Source of the DNA: Bactericera cockerelli
Taxonomy: Eukaryota > Arthropoda > Insecta > Hemiptera > Triozidae
DNA length: 64,000 nt
Assembly (NCBI GenBank): GCA_024516035.1
Contig: CM044965.1
Coordinates: 25,430,493-25,494,492 of the forward strand
Reading direction: 5' to 3'
Each line of letters starts with the position of its first letter. The stretch's first letter is position 1. A program made the translations under genes and the position numbers. The notes under the pieces are model-generated. The model did not search any database, was not told where the DNA came from, and saw only the letters and a program-made list of their open reading frames with translations. Shown here piece after piece: positions 9,259 to 20,997 of this stretch.

Positions 9259-9265
9259 TTTACTT

Positions 9266-9410
9266 GACGACCTGAGTAGCTTGATCGATAAGACGGTGGA
9301 CTTGTAACCTGGAGGTCGGTGGTTCAAGTACCGCATACCGGTTTCAGCGAAGATTTAGGAAAGCGAGTTTGAGCAATTGCGATATCACAAAAGTGATTAA
9401 CACAAAAATA
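9266..9410 (+). repeat. tRNA-headed SINE D
   Basis: The tRNA-like head has an A box around gtagcttgatcgataagacg and a B box ggtggttcaagta. The body ends gatatcacaaaagtgattaa plus cacaaaaatatgataa. Confidence 0.8.
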
Positions 9411-9602
9411 TGATGATAATAATAATATCGCCTTATTTATACTGCCCGATTATGACCATTGAGTCCCATTATTCCAGCAGTAAGCCCAAGACGTATTATG
9501 ATGTGGTCAAAATCTCAAATGGGAGAGTAACTTGTCATGTCCGGCTGGGTTTCGAACCCGCGACCTCTGGATTACCAGTCAGACGCCTTGACCACTGAGC
9601 TT
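9411..9602 (-). repeat. tRNA-headed SINE C
   Basis: In minus orientation it has an A-box head (ctcagtggtcaaggcgtctg), a B box (gggttcgaaaccc), a body gacgtattat/cttgggcttactgctgga and a (TTA)n tail. It is oriented opposite to the SINE D immediately to its left. Confidence 0.85.
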
Positions 9603-9903
9603 TTTTGACAACAAAAATTATTTACTTGAGCAGTAATAATAAGTGTCAATTATTAGAATTTTCTCTTTACCCTTCATGTTTTCCTGACCCAACCCACATC
9701 AAATATAGGAAATGAAAGAGGTTGAACAATGCCGACCTCAAGTGGGTTCGGGAAAAGCAAAGTAAAAGAAGCTGATAGGTTACCTGTACCAATTATTCGA
9801 CATTTTTTTTTAACCCTCATAAAATTTTATACAGAACATTTTAGAATTTCTGTTCATATCAGAAGAAAGGTTCAAAGGAGTCGAATGATGTATCGACTCA
9901 AAG

Positions 9904-10117
9904 ATAATAAAATAATAATAATATCGCCTTATTTAACTGCCCGATTAAGACAGCAGTAAGTTGAAGACCATTGTTCCAGCACTAAGTTCAAGACGTATTA
10001 TTATGTGGTGAAATCCCAAATGGGAGGATAACTTGTCATGTTGCTGCTGGGTTTCGAACCCATGACCTCATCTGGATTCACAGAGTGCCGCCTTTACAAC
10101 TGAGCTACCGGGACAGA
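9904..10117 (-). repeat. tRNA-headed SINE C
   Basis: Full-length-like copy. The minus-strand head reads tcccggtagctcagttgtaa, then a B box gggttcgaaaccc, and it ends in a TTATTA tail. Confidence 0.85.
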
Positions 10118-11149
10118 CTTGTCTTAGTAAGATCGCTTGTCTTTGTATTTTCTTAGAGTAAAACTTTATTAAGATTGAAAAAAGAAAATTATGGTCCCTT
10201 TTTTCACTGTCGAATAATTGGTGCATGTACCCTAGTCTAAAACACCCCGTCACCCCTCCGCTGTCTGCCAAACTGGCTAATCCTGCTGTCGATATTAGAG
10301 AGCGTCGAACCCAAAGTAAATAGAAAGCTGAAGGTCATTTCGTACTCGTAAAGGTCGTTTCGCCCGCAAAGGGTAAGTTCATTACTGTCAAAGTGACGGA
10401 GACGAGTGCGATGAAACTCAAATGCCCCTTATCTTTTCTTTTCTTTTTTGCTGTCTATTATCTTTCTTCTTTTTTCACTTTGCCTTTTCCCAAAACCTAC
10501 TTGTGGTGGTCAAATTGGCATTACTATACATTTCATAGTAATATGGCATAAAACATAGCAATTTAGAGGATAGTTGTCAGTTAAAAACATACAAAAAGAG
10601 ACTCGCAAAACGGGATTTAATAAAAGATATGGTTTAAGCCCCAAACAAGTGTTGATTTGAATAGGAGCTCTAGAACTTGGTACATTCTTGCAACGTATTT
10701 TTTGGGGGAAGGGATAACCTTTACGAGTTTGGCGAAAATTCAAGTAGATTGTGTTTTGTTACATCCGGTATGATTTCTATTATTTCTAATGAGTGTTTCA
10801 ATTCTTATTTCTGTCGAGTGCACTTACAGAATTCCTTTTAGTGGCCTCAGATCACATACGATTACAAATTAGTATTCACGAGGCACTTGGCTAAATTGGC
10901 AATCTTTTCATTATTAAAATTTATCTACCGTCCGCGTCCTCATAATATTATATTATGAACCTATGCAGTTGAATAGAGTGACATATTAATAATATATAAA
11001 AAAAAAATAATACTATGCACCATCTGGCCACTTTAATTCTGAGCTCGTAATAAAAAAAATGTTCCACGAGCGGACCCACGACCACGCGTGTATAGGATGC
11101 AGCTCCCACGACAGACAGAGACATACAGACAGACAGACAGACCGACTAA
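10118..11149. other. Intergenic sequence with a fold-back-related fragment
   Basis: No gene is seen. At about 10560-10640 the sequence tagaggatagttgtcagtta and aacgggatttaataaaag matches the right arm and flank of the inverted repeat at 18066-18247. A (GACA)n run lies near 11112-11145. Confidence 0.5.
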
Positions 11150-11197
11150 GTTTCCGACCACGGTAGCTGGATCGATAAGGCGGCGACTTGTAACCTG
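11150..11197 (+). repeat. SINE D head fragment
   Basis: ggtagctggatcgataaggc and acttgtaacctgg are the head of SINE D. It stops abruptly where a MITE begins. Confidence 0.65.
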
Positions 11198-11365
11198 GCC
11201 TCTAGAAACTCTCTCCACTCTCGAAATCTCCGAATCTCCCGTTCAACTGTCACATAACGTACTCTGGTTAATTTGAACGCAATAACCAATGAGAGTGCGT
11301 TGTGTGACGGTTGTTGAAACGGAGATTCGGGATTTTGAGAGTGGAGAGTGTTTCTGGAACGGGTC
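11198..11365. mobile_element. Hairpin MITE (almost entirely inverted repeat)
   Basis: The left half (agaaactctctccactctcg, then aaatctccgaatctcccgtt) is nearly the reverse complement of the right half (cggagattcgggattttgag, agtggagagtgtttctgga). A related copy lies at 62859-63063. Confidence 0.75.
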
Positions 11366-11389
11366 TACAGGTATTATTATATATTAATT

Positions 11390-11582
11390 ATTATTTATTT
11401 AAGCTTTATTAGGTAAGTATACAAGTGGACATTATGTACATACAAATAATTAAATTTAAATAAAAAAATGAAACAAGTAATATAAATGAAAATTGAAAAA
11501 ATGAATAAGAAAATTATATTAAAAAACATAAGATCCTAATAAAAGTGGGGTTCTTTGGCCTATGGTCAATCTCTTCCATTTT
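11390..11582 (-). repeat. LINE 3' end, family F
   Basis: On minus the order is a diverged signature (agattgaccataggccaaag), an AT-rich stretch and aataaagct at the 3' end. Confidence 0.55.
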
Positions 11583-14346
11583 TTTTTCATAAGCTTATTC
11601 TTCCATGTTTTTCACGTCATTGGGTTAAGTGGTAGAGAATGCCTGAGGCATTAACTTCATTCACCCCGGATTAAAAAACAATTGTAATTAAAAATTAATA
11701 ATGTTCTTTATTTTTTTTGTACATATTTCTAAGTTTTTTTTTTTTAAATTTATTGTTTTTAATTTGTTGTTATGATTGTTTTGTAAAAATTGTTCTGTTT
11801 ATACTGATAATGCATAGTTACGGATCCCGTAGTACTTATGAACTATTCATCGTACCTCTGTAGCCTACAATCATTACAATCTATTATACCTACCCACCTA
11901 CGTATATACCTATATCATGAGAAACCCAGAACACTACGTCTTAATTGAGATACACTCATGCCACTGTTGACTCTGATGAGTAAGCCTGGAAATTGGATAC
12001 GATGACCTACCTTGCACTCATATCAGTTTTTTGCTACATAATCTAATTTAGCGATGTCGTTTTTGCTACATATTGCTAGATCTTTAAGGGTTGGTGGAAG
12101 AGATTGATATTTTGTAAATAGCACACAACTTTAGTAGAACTACTGTAATATTTTATAGAGGTGGCTATATACTTTTTTTTAATTTACTGGTTTCCAAATT
12201 GCAATTCTCTTTTTTTCATTGCATTTTGCATAATAAGTGTTTTTTTAATAATTTATTAAAAATAGCTTGTGTTTTTCTTCAGGATCATGAATTTTGTCCG
12301 TTAATGATTATTTAACAATTTTCAACATTTATTCTCAAACAATTTCGAATTTTCTAAGCTTCCAAGCTATTAGCTTCTAAGATTATTTTTATCTTTTTTT
12401 TAACAACTGAAAAATTGAAAAAAAAAACTACTCTATTAAGTAGTCAGTTTGATATTACCTACATTGCACGCACCGAGGTTTGATCCCCGGCAAATTTTTG
12501 CACAGACATCGGGCACCAATTTGATAAAATGGTAGTACATCGATAGGATTACTAAAAAAATTAATGTTAGAAATTTTTTACGAGGCTTAGTATTCTGGCT
12601 ACACAAAATTAAACCTGGTATCCCAAAATAATGATTCAAAACTCATCTAAGTTACATAATTCTTTTATCTCAAAGAGTAATAAGCGTATTTATATCTAAA
12701 TTAATTTTTACTTGTAATTAATTATAAGCCAGTAAATATGATAGGATATGTTGTTTCTAGATGATTTTATCCGCATATTTAATTTCTGCATTTATATATA
12801 CCTTTTACTTTCTAAGTTTTTTTTAAAGATGGGTACTTACACTATTACGTATATTCGTAATGATGAAACAGATATCTTTAGTGGAAGGCACCAACAGGGA
12901 AACTTGAGCATTCGTGAACAACTCAAGTTTACGAATACGTGGAACCCCAAAAAATAGTAAATTGTAGCAATTGTTGGGATTCGAATGGACCCCACTAGGA
13001 AAGACTAGGAACACTTGACAACCTTCACGGGGTTATGAAGTAGGTTTTTAAACCTTTGCCATCAGAAGGTGCGGCCAATCCACTGCTTTACATGGCCAGA
13101 AAAGTACTTTCTATGAATTGACACATAACAAACACAAATGTTTTTTTTTTTATTTTTTAATGACTTACAGCTAATTGTTTATATCAAAATAGTATAAAAC
13201 ATAATAAAGACTGCAAAAGTTTATTAATTTTACAAAATATTATCTTGTTTTTTTCAAGACTTCTATTAAGAGTTGGAGTTTTTTTGTTATTTAATTAGTA
13301 TTGTTTATGATAGAAGAACCTACCTACATATTTACCTGGATTTATTTCATAAACTCTATTTTCGTTTGGAAAAGTCGCTAGTTTTTTTTTCTTTCGTAGG
13401 GAAGCATAGAAAAAACCATCCTTACATTATCAAGGCAGTTTCTCAGGGGCTTACATGAATAATAATTATGTGTATTGTGATACCAATAGTATCAGATATA
13501 ACTCAATTTACAGATGGTATTACCCAAAAAAAACCCATAAGTTGTTGGTGTTACAACAGGTCAGATACAGGTATGAATAAAATATTCCATCAGATTTTTT
13601 TGATAATTAAAAAAATATTGACCGTCGAGAATTGAACCTCGATCATTCGACTAACACTCTTAGCACTACAACATCTAGGTAACACCACTGGCAGTCTGAA
13701 AAGCACGAAAACTATTATTTGAATTTTCCTAAACTGGCTGATGGATGCATGTGAGACCGCGGTATTCAAAAAAAGCAATGTAAACAATTTTTGTAAACAA
13801 TACAAGACGCCTTACACAGTCTACAGCTAGAAAACTCTAAGGATTTTTGAAGAGTTTTTGGCAAACATCTAATATTTTTTCCCAGAAGATCAGGTAATAA
13901 AAAATCGTAAAAATTATTTTTTAGCATCCTCGGGGTGGCCGCCAACTTTTATCAAACTTGCCCGTGTCTGTGCCAAAATTTGTTCGGACAAATGTCGAGT
14001 GTTTTATTTAGTAAAAAAGTTTTTTCGTGTGTTTTTTTCTGTTCAGGTGTAAAAAAATACGACAAACCAAACCGTAAAAAAACAAAGTAGTGTAACTAGA
14101 AACATTGAAATTTTGTTGGCTTTCTGCAGAATTGTTCAGAATCAACTCATCTTAAACAGGAAAAAAGTACTGACCTGAAGAATAAGCCAAAGTCGAACTT
14201 TTTCGGAAAGTTGCAAAAAATCACTTTGTGCAGTTATAAAGGCGAATCCGAAAAAACGGATTGCAGATCCGGCCTGAAAATGTCGTCAGTAATCTACCAT
14301 TAACGGGTGTAAACGTTTTTTTGGTCCACCCTGTATATTATAAGTA
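11583..14346. other. AT-rich intergenic sequence
   Basis: No supported gene. The small open frames are AT-rich chance reading frames. The last part (about 13830-14340) ends ggtccaccctgtatattata, which looks like one terminus of a DNA transposon without an identified partner. Confidence 0.45.
13615..13690 (-). repeat. tRNA-like sequence (SINE head or fossil tRNA)
   Basis: On minus, ttgtagtgctaagagtg resembles an A box and gaggttcaattctcgac a B box at tRNA-like spacing. The acceptor stem does not pair cleanly, so it is unlikely to be a working tRNA gene. Confidence 0.4.
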
Positions 14347-14635
14347 GTCACCGTTGCCGAGTGAGTTAGCGCGCTAGGCATTGCACGCATGGTGACCGGG
14401 GTTCGATCCTCAGCGGGTCAGGAATTTTTCTGCTCTGTACTTGCGAACAGCCAAGAACATCAAAGGATCCACTCATACTTCGTGAGGAAAAATGAGTAGT
14501 TACTTGTATGAGAAACTATCAGCATTACCAGAGTAAAAAGAAATTTATGTAATAGAATTCGAAAAGTGAAGGAGGCTCTTAGTAATGCTACGCTACCCAC
14601 AAAAATTGTGAAGAGGCCTTGTGCTTCACCACAAA
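14347..14635 (+). repeat. tRNA-headed SINE E
   Basis: The head gtcaccgttgccgagtgagt has an A box and ggggttcgatcctca a B box. The body tctgctctgtacttg is followed by actcatacttcgtgagg and aaaaatgagtag. The tail region gctacccacaaaaattgtga is present. Confidence 0.8.
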
Positions 14636-14747
14636 TAACATCATTACTACCTACATCTAGTTAAATAATTCTGAATCATCTCACGCAACAAAAGGAAGCG
14701 TATACTTTCTATCTAGGTAAATTGCCTAAATTTTTACTACGCTAACT

Positions 14748-14905
14748 AATAATAATAATAATAATAACTAGAAATTATGGTATAGGTATATAGATACCTA
14801 TGTATTTGTATATCTTTGTATATTATGTACATGCATTTATATACCTTTGTATACTATGTACATGTATTATTATACCTTTTATGTACATGTATTTTTATGT
14901 ATATT
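14748..14905 (+). repeat. AAT microsatellite and short tandem repeat
   Basis: An (AAT)n run is followed by three to four imperfect repeats built on tatgtacatgtattt and atacctttgtata, with a period of about 36-38 bp. Confidence 0.65.
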
Positions 14906-14950
14906 AATACAAGAGACCTGCTTTCAATAGCACTATTTACGTATAGTTCT

Positions 14951-15176
14951 TATTAATAATAACAATACTCTTTAGCGGAAGGTAACCACCAGGCGAAGTT
15001 AATCCTGAAAGCATTTTCCACCACCTAACCTACAGAGTCTTTTTATTATGTGGTCACAAACTCAAATAAATAAGGAAAAATTCATGAATTGGGTGGGATT
15101 CGAACCAACGGATCCCTACTTTACGTGGATTATCAGACTAGCGCCTTAACCACTTGACTACCTTACACGGTGTGGT
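14951..15176 (-). repeat. tRNA-headed SINE B
   Basis: The minus-strand head has gtggttaaggcgctagtctg and the B box ggttcgaatccca. The body is gaccacataat...gactctg, and cgcctggtggttacc leads to a TTATTA tail. Confidence 0.8.
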
Positions 15177-15532
15177 TATGAACCGTACATGGGTTTTATC
15201 TAAATTACCCTCAGTAAGTCTGGCAGACCCCTGTTTATAATGGCCAGAAATGTTACAATATATGCTATAGATATTGACACATAACAAGTATACATAATGT
15301 TGTTTTGTATATGCCTATTTTTTACGAGAGGCTTACAGCTAAATAGATGGTTCTTAATATGGAGGCTTGCTCCATTAATGTTAATTGACATTTCAATCTT
15401 CCTACACGGTTGAATCTAGATTGGTTAATGCGTCCATTATACGCACAAAATTATACAGAATACCTACATCAGTTATATACCTACAATACTGTCGGTATGT
15501 ACAATGTACATTACGATTTCATAATATAATAT
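15177..15532. other. Intergenic sequence, nothing recognised
   Basis: AT-rich, with no gene and no repeat that I recognise. Confidence 0.4.
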
Positions 15533-15749
15533 GCCAGCGTCGAAGGCGCGTTGAATGCACCGGATTTCGTAGGATCACTGAAGTTAAGCTACGTTCAACG
15601 AGGTGAAGTCTTCGTGATGCTGGCATTCCAGCCCAATCCAGGCTGCTTGAGGTTAATGTTGGTAGCAGGTTTGTGAGTTTCCTGTGAATGAAGGGTAAAA
15701 CCCGGGTCATGATATGACCATGCAATTGAAAAACGACGTGAAACCCTCA
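15533..15749 (+). repeat. 5S-derived SINE, short subfamily, full length
   Basis: Starts gccagcgtcgaaggcgcg and continues with ttgaatgcaccggatttcgt and aggatcactgaagttaag, which is 5S-like. It lacks box C. ataatataat precedes it (15521-15530) and recurs after it (15752-15761), a probable target-site duplication. Confidence 0.85.
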
Positions 15750-15810
15750 TAATAATATAATGTACTTAGATATGTACAGACATGAGTGTTATAATTACAA
15801 ACGCAAGTAC

Positions 15811-16078
15811 TCATAGTAGTCGAATGGTGTAGCGCTAGGCTTGTACGCACCGTGATCTTGGTTCGATGCTCAGAAGAGCAGAATTTCTTCTGCTCTGTAC
15901 TTGGATGTCCTGGGTCCACTCATATCTTGTGAGGAAAATTAAGTAGCTGCTTTAATGTGAAACAGTGCCGGAAATGTGGACCAAAAGAATAGAAAAAATA
16001 TTTAAGGAAAACAAAAAGTCCTATGATTCTGAGCTACCCCCTGAAATTGTCATAAAAGAACACAAAGAAACACATTAA
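15811..16078 (+). repeat. tRNA-headed SINE E, diverged
   Basis: Head gtagcgctaggcttgtacgc, B-box-like ggttcgatgctca, body ctgctctgtacttgg, and tail attgtcataaaagaacacaa. Confidence 0.75.
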
Positions 16079-16655
16079 CTTATGAATTTTATAACTCATA
16101 TCTCCAAACTCTTCAATGTTGTTGATTTGAAACACAATTTTATCCGAAAAACATGGAGTGCCTCAAGGTTGTATACTTTCTTCTACATTTTTTTATTTTA
16201 TTATTATTATTTTAATTTTGTCATTTCCAAATTTCATTTCAAAACAGAACACAGCGTAAAAATATTTCAATATGGTACAAGGCCCAATATTGTGGACATG
16301 AGACTTTCCCCAACTGGATTGTGTCACACTTCACACGTGTCAAAATTAACATCTTGTGTGATGAAATTGTTTTTTATCTCTAATGTATAAAACTCAAATC
16401 TGTGGTTGTCTGACCATGTCCTCTTAAGGGTTGTCTGTTTTCAATACCGCCCAAACGGTAACAGATATTGAAATTTTCATGACACCCCTCTAACTCTAAA
16501 CCACCGTCAAACTACCTAGAAAATTATCAAAGTTAAAATATCTACTATCATTTTCAATGTATCGCGATTTTCTGGTTATTATTATTACTATTATTACAGC
16601 TTCCTTTACGAAGTACGGGCACTCAGCTAGTACATAATTAACAATATTATTGTTT
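16079..16655. other. Intergenic sequence, nothing recognised
   Basis: AT-rich with an ATT microsatellite near 16578-16600. A repeat-like phrase, aaacatggagtgcctcaagg, could derive from a retroelement but is too short to assign. Confidence 0.35.
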
Positions 16656-16850
16656 TTTGTGTTCTCATGTCACAATTTTTTAAGTAGGTAGCGGCCAAGA
16701 GTTAAAGGACTTTCTTTATCACTTTTTTTGCTATAATTCCGCCACTGGTCGCTGCTTCACAACAACGCAGCTACTTATTTTTCCTCACGAGGTCACGAGG
16801 TACATATAATTGAACCTTAAACATCCAATAAAAGTACAAAACAGAAAAAT
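16656..16850 (-). repeat. SINE-E fragment
   Basis: Plus-strand gccactggtcgctgcttcac and cagctacttatttttcctca are SINE-E body in reverse. The tRNA-like head is missing. Confidence 0.65.
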
Positions 16851-17045
16851 ATTGAAAACATTCACAACATTAACAACATAGCAAGCAACAAAACCGAAGA
16901 AATATTAACAAACATATCTAACAAAAACAACAACACCACAGTCAAAACTTTCTACATCACCTATATCACGTTGAATAAGGACATAAAAATTAACTGTTAA
17001 ACCAAAAATATTTAACGGTTATTAAAGTTATCTGAGCGCACGGCA

Positions 17046-18065
17046 GTGCGCCAGGCCAAGTTCCAGCAAGCACGGCAGTGTATCTTTACACGAACCGATT
17101 CACCCGGTTTTTCACACCCTCATATCTTCGGTTCAATTGATCATAGAGATATGAAATTTGGAACAGAGATTGTCCTAATATCATTAAAAAGACATTGTAA
17201 ATTTAAAGACTCTATGCAAAAAACTTTCAGAGGAATGTAATTTTGAAATTTGCGATTTTGATACTGACTGACTGACTGACTGACTGACAGATCATCAAAA
17301 TTATGAGGCACTTCCCGACTACCTAGCAAGCTGAAATTTTGCATGATTGTAGGATTTATTGTAAAAGTACAGGGAAAAATCTGAAAACCGGAATTTTTTC
17401 ACTTATCATGGTGTAAAACGGTGTCGTTTTAGGGAGAAAATATATAATCGATTATTGATCTAAATTATGAAGCACTTCCCGACTACCTAGAAAGCTGAAA
17501 TTTTGCATGATGGTAGGGTTTATTGTAAAAGTATAGGGAAAAATCTGAAAAAGTTCTAAAAACTGTTAAAAGGTGTCGTTTTAGGGAGAAAGTATACTAT
17601 ATTATGTATATAAATTATGAGGCACTTCCCTACTACCTAAAAGCTGAAATTTTGTATACTGGTAGGGTTTATTGTAAAAGTACTGGGAAAAATCTGAAAA
17701 CCGGAACTTTCGCACTTATCATGCTGTTAAACGGTGTCGTATTACGGAGGATATATATAATCGATTATGGATCTAAATTATGAGGCACTTCCCTACTACC
17801 TAGAAAGCTGAAATTTTGCATGATGGTAGGGTTTATTGTAAAAATACAGGGAAAAATCTGAAAACCGGCACTTTCGCACTTATCATGCTGTTAAACTGTG
17901 TTATTTTAGGGAGGAAGTATACTCGATTATGCATATAAATTATGAGGCACTTCCCTACTACCTACAAAGCTGAAATTTAGTATGGTGCTAGGGTTCATTG
18001 TAAAAGTATAGGGAAAAATCTGAAAACCGGCACTTTCGCACTATTTCTGCTGTTAATCGGTGTCG
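17046..18065 (+). repeat. Dispersed element with (CTGA)n and five tandem ~150-165 bp modules
   Basis: A leader (17046-17260) is followed by a (CTGA)n run and then five modules. Each starts near aaattatgaggcacttccc (about 17300, 17466, 17615, 17778, 17939) and contains aagctgaaattttgcatga, ggaaaaatctgaaaa and ggtgtcgttttagggag. The CTGA run followed by gatcatca is shared with family G (20215, 41855, 44608), so the two may be related. Confidence 0.75.
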
Positions 18066-18247
18066 TTTTCCTCATTTGGTATGTTTTTAAATGCAAAATA
18101 TCCTCTAACTTGGCCAGTTTTATGACATCGGTTGTATGGAATATTACGACTATATGTATAGGTACAGAATAACAATATAACCATCACAAGGAGCGACACT
18201 GGCCAAGTTAGAGGATAGTTTGCAGTTAAAAACATACCAAATGAGGA
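18066..18247. repeat. Fold-back inverted repeat (~50-bp arms)
   Basis: The left arm (cctcatttggtatgttttta, then tcctctaacttggccagt) pairs with the right arm (actggccaagttagagga, then aaaacataccaaatgagg) across an 80-bp spacer. A partial relative sits near 10560. Confidence 0.8.
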
Positions 18248-18651
18248 ACTCAGAAAACGGGGTTTAATAAAAGAAATAGTTTAGTACCAAGATAACTTGG
18301 CCGCAAACAAGATATCACTGCATTCATTGGCGAAACCTTTTTGGATAGTTCTGTTCTGGAACTTGGCCCTTTTTTAACGGTAGTTTTTTGTGGGATTGTA
18401 TTTACATGTTTTGAACATTATGACTATGACGTACTCTCAATACATCTCACTTTTATTACAAGCTATTACTGCCAGACCATTTCATCTATATCTATACTCT
18501 CACCCAGTGCCAATTTGGGGGTGTGAACATTAATGCATAGGCGCAGTCAGGGGGCCTAAAAAATTCCAGGGAGTATGCAATACTAGGTGTTATTGATTGT
18601 TCACTAGATATTATTGATTTTCCTCATCAGCTCATAATACTACTTTCCTCA
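18248..18651. other. Intergenic sequence, nothing recognised
   Basis: No gene or recognised repeat. It begins in sequence shared with the 10.6-kb fold-back fragment. Confidence 0.35.
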
Positions 18652-18859
18652 TAATACTACTCTTTAGTGGAAGGTAAGCACCAGGCGAGGTTAATGCTCA
18701 ACGCATTTTCTACTACTTAACCCTCAGAGTCTTATCATTATGTGGTCACAAGCTCACTCAAATAATGAGAAAAAATTCATGCACTGGGATTCGAACCAAC
18801 GGATCCCTACGCTATCTGAATTACCAGACTAGCGCGTTAACCACTTGACTACCAGTGCA
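18652..18859 (-). repeat. tRNA-headed SINE B
   Basis: Minus-strand head gcactggtagtcaagtggtt, aacgcgctagtctggtaatt and B box ggttcgaatccc. The body and cctggtgcttaccttccact tail end are present. Confidence 0.85.
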
Positions 18860-19085
18860 TTTTTTTTACTCGGAAGTAAAAAAAAAAAATTCGTCAACTT
18901 GCTCACTGTGGAAATATTTCTCGTACGTACCTACGTAGGTCTGTGGGTGTGTTCTCGAGATATGTGTAGATGCTCTGCGGATGTTGGAATAAGGGCGCCT
19001 CACCAATATGGCTAAATCTCACTCAAGGTCAAACAACCTGCCATGCTGGGGACTCGGAACTAGTGATGCAAGGCGCGGAGGCCAG

Positions 19086-19560
19086 GCCCGGACCATATAG
19101 AGATGCAAAACATAAACAACAACAACTCAAATAACAAGAACAATAACAACAACAACTGAAACAACAGCAACAACAACAACACCAGGACCGGACCATATAG
19201 AGATGCAAAACAACAACAACTCAAATAACAAGAAAAATAACAACAACAACTGAAACAACAACAACACCAGGACCGGACCATATAGAGATGCAAAACAACA
19301 ACAACAACAACTCAAATAACAAGAACAATAACAACAACAACTGAAACAACAGCAACAACAACAACACCAGGACCGGACCATATAGAGATGCAAAACAACA
19401 ACAACAACAACTCAAATAACAAGAACAATAACAACAACAACTGAAACAACAGCAACAACAACAACACCAGGACCGGACCATATAGAGATGCAAAACAACA
19501 ACAACAACTCAAATAACAAGAACAACAACAACTGAAACAACAACAACATTTATAACAACA
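19086..19560 (+). repeat. Minisatellite, ~85-100 bp units rich in CAA
   Basis: ggaccggaccatatagagat recurs about five times (near 19086, 19186, 19271, 19371, 19471), separated by (CAA)n-rich stretches. The long minus-strand reading frames here (Cys/Val/Leu-rich) are artefacts of the repeat. Confidence 0.85.
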
Positions 19561-19953
19561 AAAACACGATGTCTTAGAAACAAATATTGTATGTGGAAGA
19601 GACACACTGCTCTCGTTAGAAATAGTACGTAGTATGTATACAGGATTGGAAATGAAACACCAGCCGTATTTTTCTTTCTATCCAAAGTTAACCAAACGGG
19701 AATAAAATGAACCAAACTGGAAGCAAGTCATTTTTCTTTTGGAAGAGGAAAAATTTCCTCTTTCAAAGTTAACCAAAATGGAAGTAGAAAATTCTTGCTT
19801 CCAGTTCTTTTATAGGTTAAGTGCATTGTTTATCTTTAAAAGTACCGAAACGCATTTTTCTATTACACCACATTTTACCACATAATAATACGTATTAGGC
19901 TTATCCAAGTACATATACGAGTATTATTATGGATGCAGCTCTCTTATACGTAA
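19561..19953. other. Intergenic sequence
   Basis: No gene. A short SINE-C body fragment (accacataataatacgtatt) lies near 19878. Confidence 0.4.
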
Positions 19954-20157
19954 TCTGTCCCGGTAGCTGAGTGGTAAAGGCGGCGGTTTGGTAATCCAGA
20001 GGTCGCGGGTTAAAAATCCAGCCGGGACATGACATTTCATTCTCGCGTTTGGGAATTTTACGACATAATAATACGTCTTGGGCTTACTGCTGGAATAATG
20101 AGGCTTAATAGTCTTAATCGGGCAGTTTAAATAAGTTGATATTATTTTTATTATTAT
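19954..20157 (+). repeat. tRNA-headed SINE C
   Basis: Head ctgtcccggtagctgagtgg and taaaggcggcggtttggtaa, with a damaged B box (gggttaaaaatcc). Body acgtcttgggcttactgctg, ending in a TTA-rich tail. Confidence 0.85.
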
Positions 20158-20214
20158 ATTCAAGTACATATTATGTATGTAGTTCTTTTAAATTAAAGTA
20201 CATATATTATTATA

Positions 20215-20448
20215 TACTAGCGGGCTGTCGCCCGCTTTGCGGGCCGAGGCATGGCCGTAAAGCAAAAAATCCTTTTTCGCCAATGGTGTTGTAGTGGGAA
20301 TTTCTAAAAATCCCGTCTTATTGCACATTTAGACTATAAGACAAAGCTACCTACCAAATTTCAGCTTCCTAGGACTTACCAGTTCGGAGAATCAGTGATG
20401 AATCAGTGAGTCAGTCAGTGAGTGAAACTCTCTTTAAGAAGTATAGAT
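20215..20448 (+). repeat. Dispersed family G, GC hairpin head
   Basis: Begins tactagcgggctgtcgcccg, whose gcgggc/gcccgc forms a tight hairpin. It continues with gaggcatggccgt and ctaccaaatttcagcttcct, then a CAGT run and agtatagat. Other copies are at 41855 (plus) and 44608 (minus). I do not know its class. Confidence 0.75.
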
Positions 20449-20857
20449 GCAGCTCTCTTATAAATACTTTACTTTTACATCAACAGGTGGTGGAGGAGGA
20501 AGCAAATCTAGCTAAGAATAATAATTACCGATGACACATTTCCGGATTTAACTTCTTTCTGTGTGTACTTAGTGGGTTGGCCACAGCTGAGCATCAGAGG
20601 TGTAATATGGCACCCACACAGCTGGCTGATGTGAAGAGATGGCATATTAGTGTTTCATATATGATGTTGCATATTAATGGAGTGTTGTATGTGATGTTGC
20701 ATATTAGTCGAGGGTATGATGCGTCACTTTAACAAGCGAGAGTCAGTGGGAGCTCTCTCATTATGTGCGGTAGAAGAAAGAACAGCCGTTAATAGTAACA
20801 TTAATAACATAACAATGTATTTTTAATATGTTCCTTTTGTCAGAGACCTAGTATGGT
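20449..20857. other. Intergenic sequence with a short direct repeat
   Basis: gatgttgcatatta is repeated at about 20664 and 20690 inside an imperfect tandem duplication. No gene is seen. Confidence 0.4.
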
Positions 20858-20997
20858 GAATTGAACCCACGTGATGCTGGCTATTCCCGGCCCCACTCAG
20901 GCTGGGTGAGGTCAATTTCAGTAGCTGGTTTGAGAGTTTTCAGCGAATGAAGAGTACCTAAACCTAATACCCACGTCGTGATAAAAAAAAAAAAAAA
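20858..20997 (+). repeat. 5S-derived SINE, long subfamily, 5' truncated
   Basis: gtgatgctggctattcccgg through ccacgtcgtgata, then a poly(A) run. Confidence 0.75.

Noticed and set aside
19060..19605. Cys/Leu/Val-rich frames that look like small membrane proteins
   Set aside because: They arise from CAA-rich minisatellite units read in reverse and repeat exactly with the unit.
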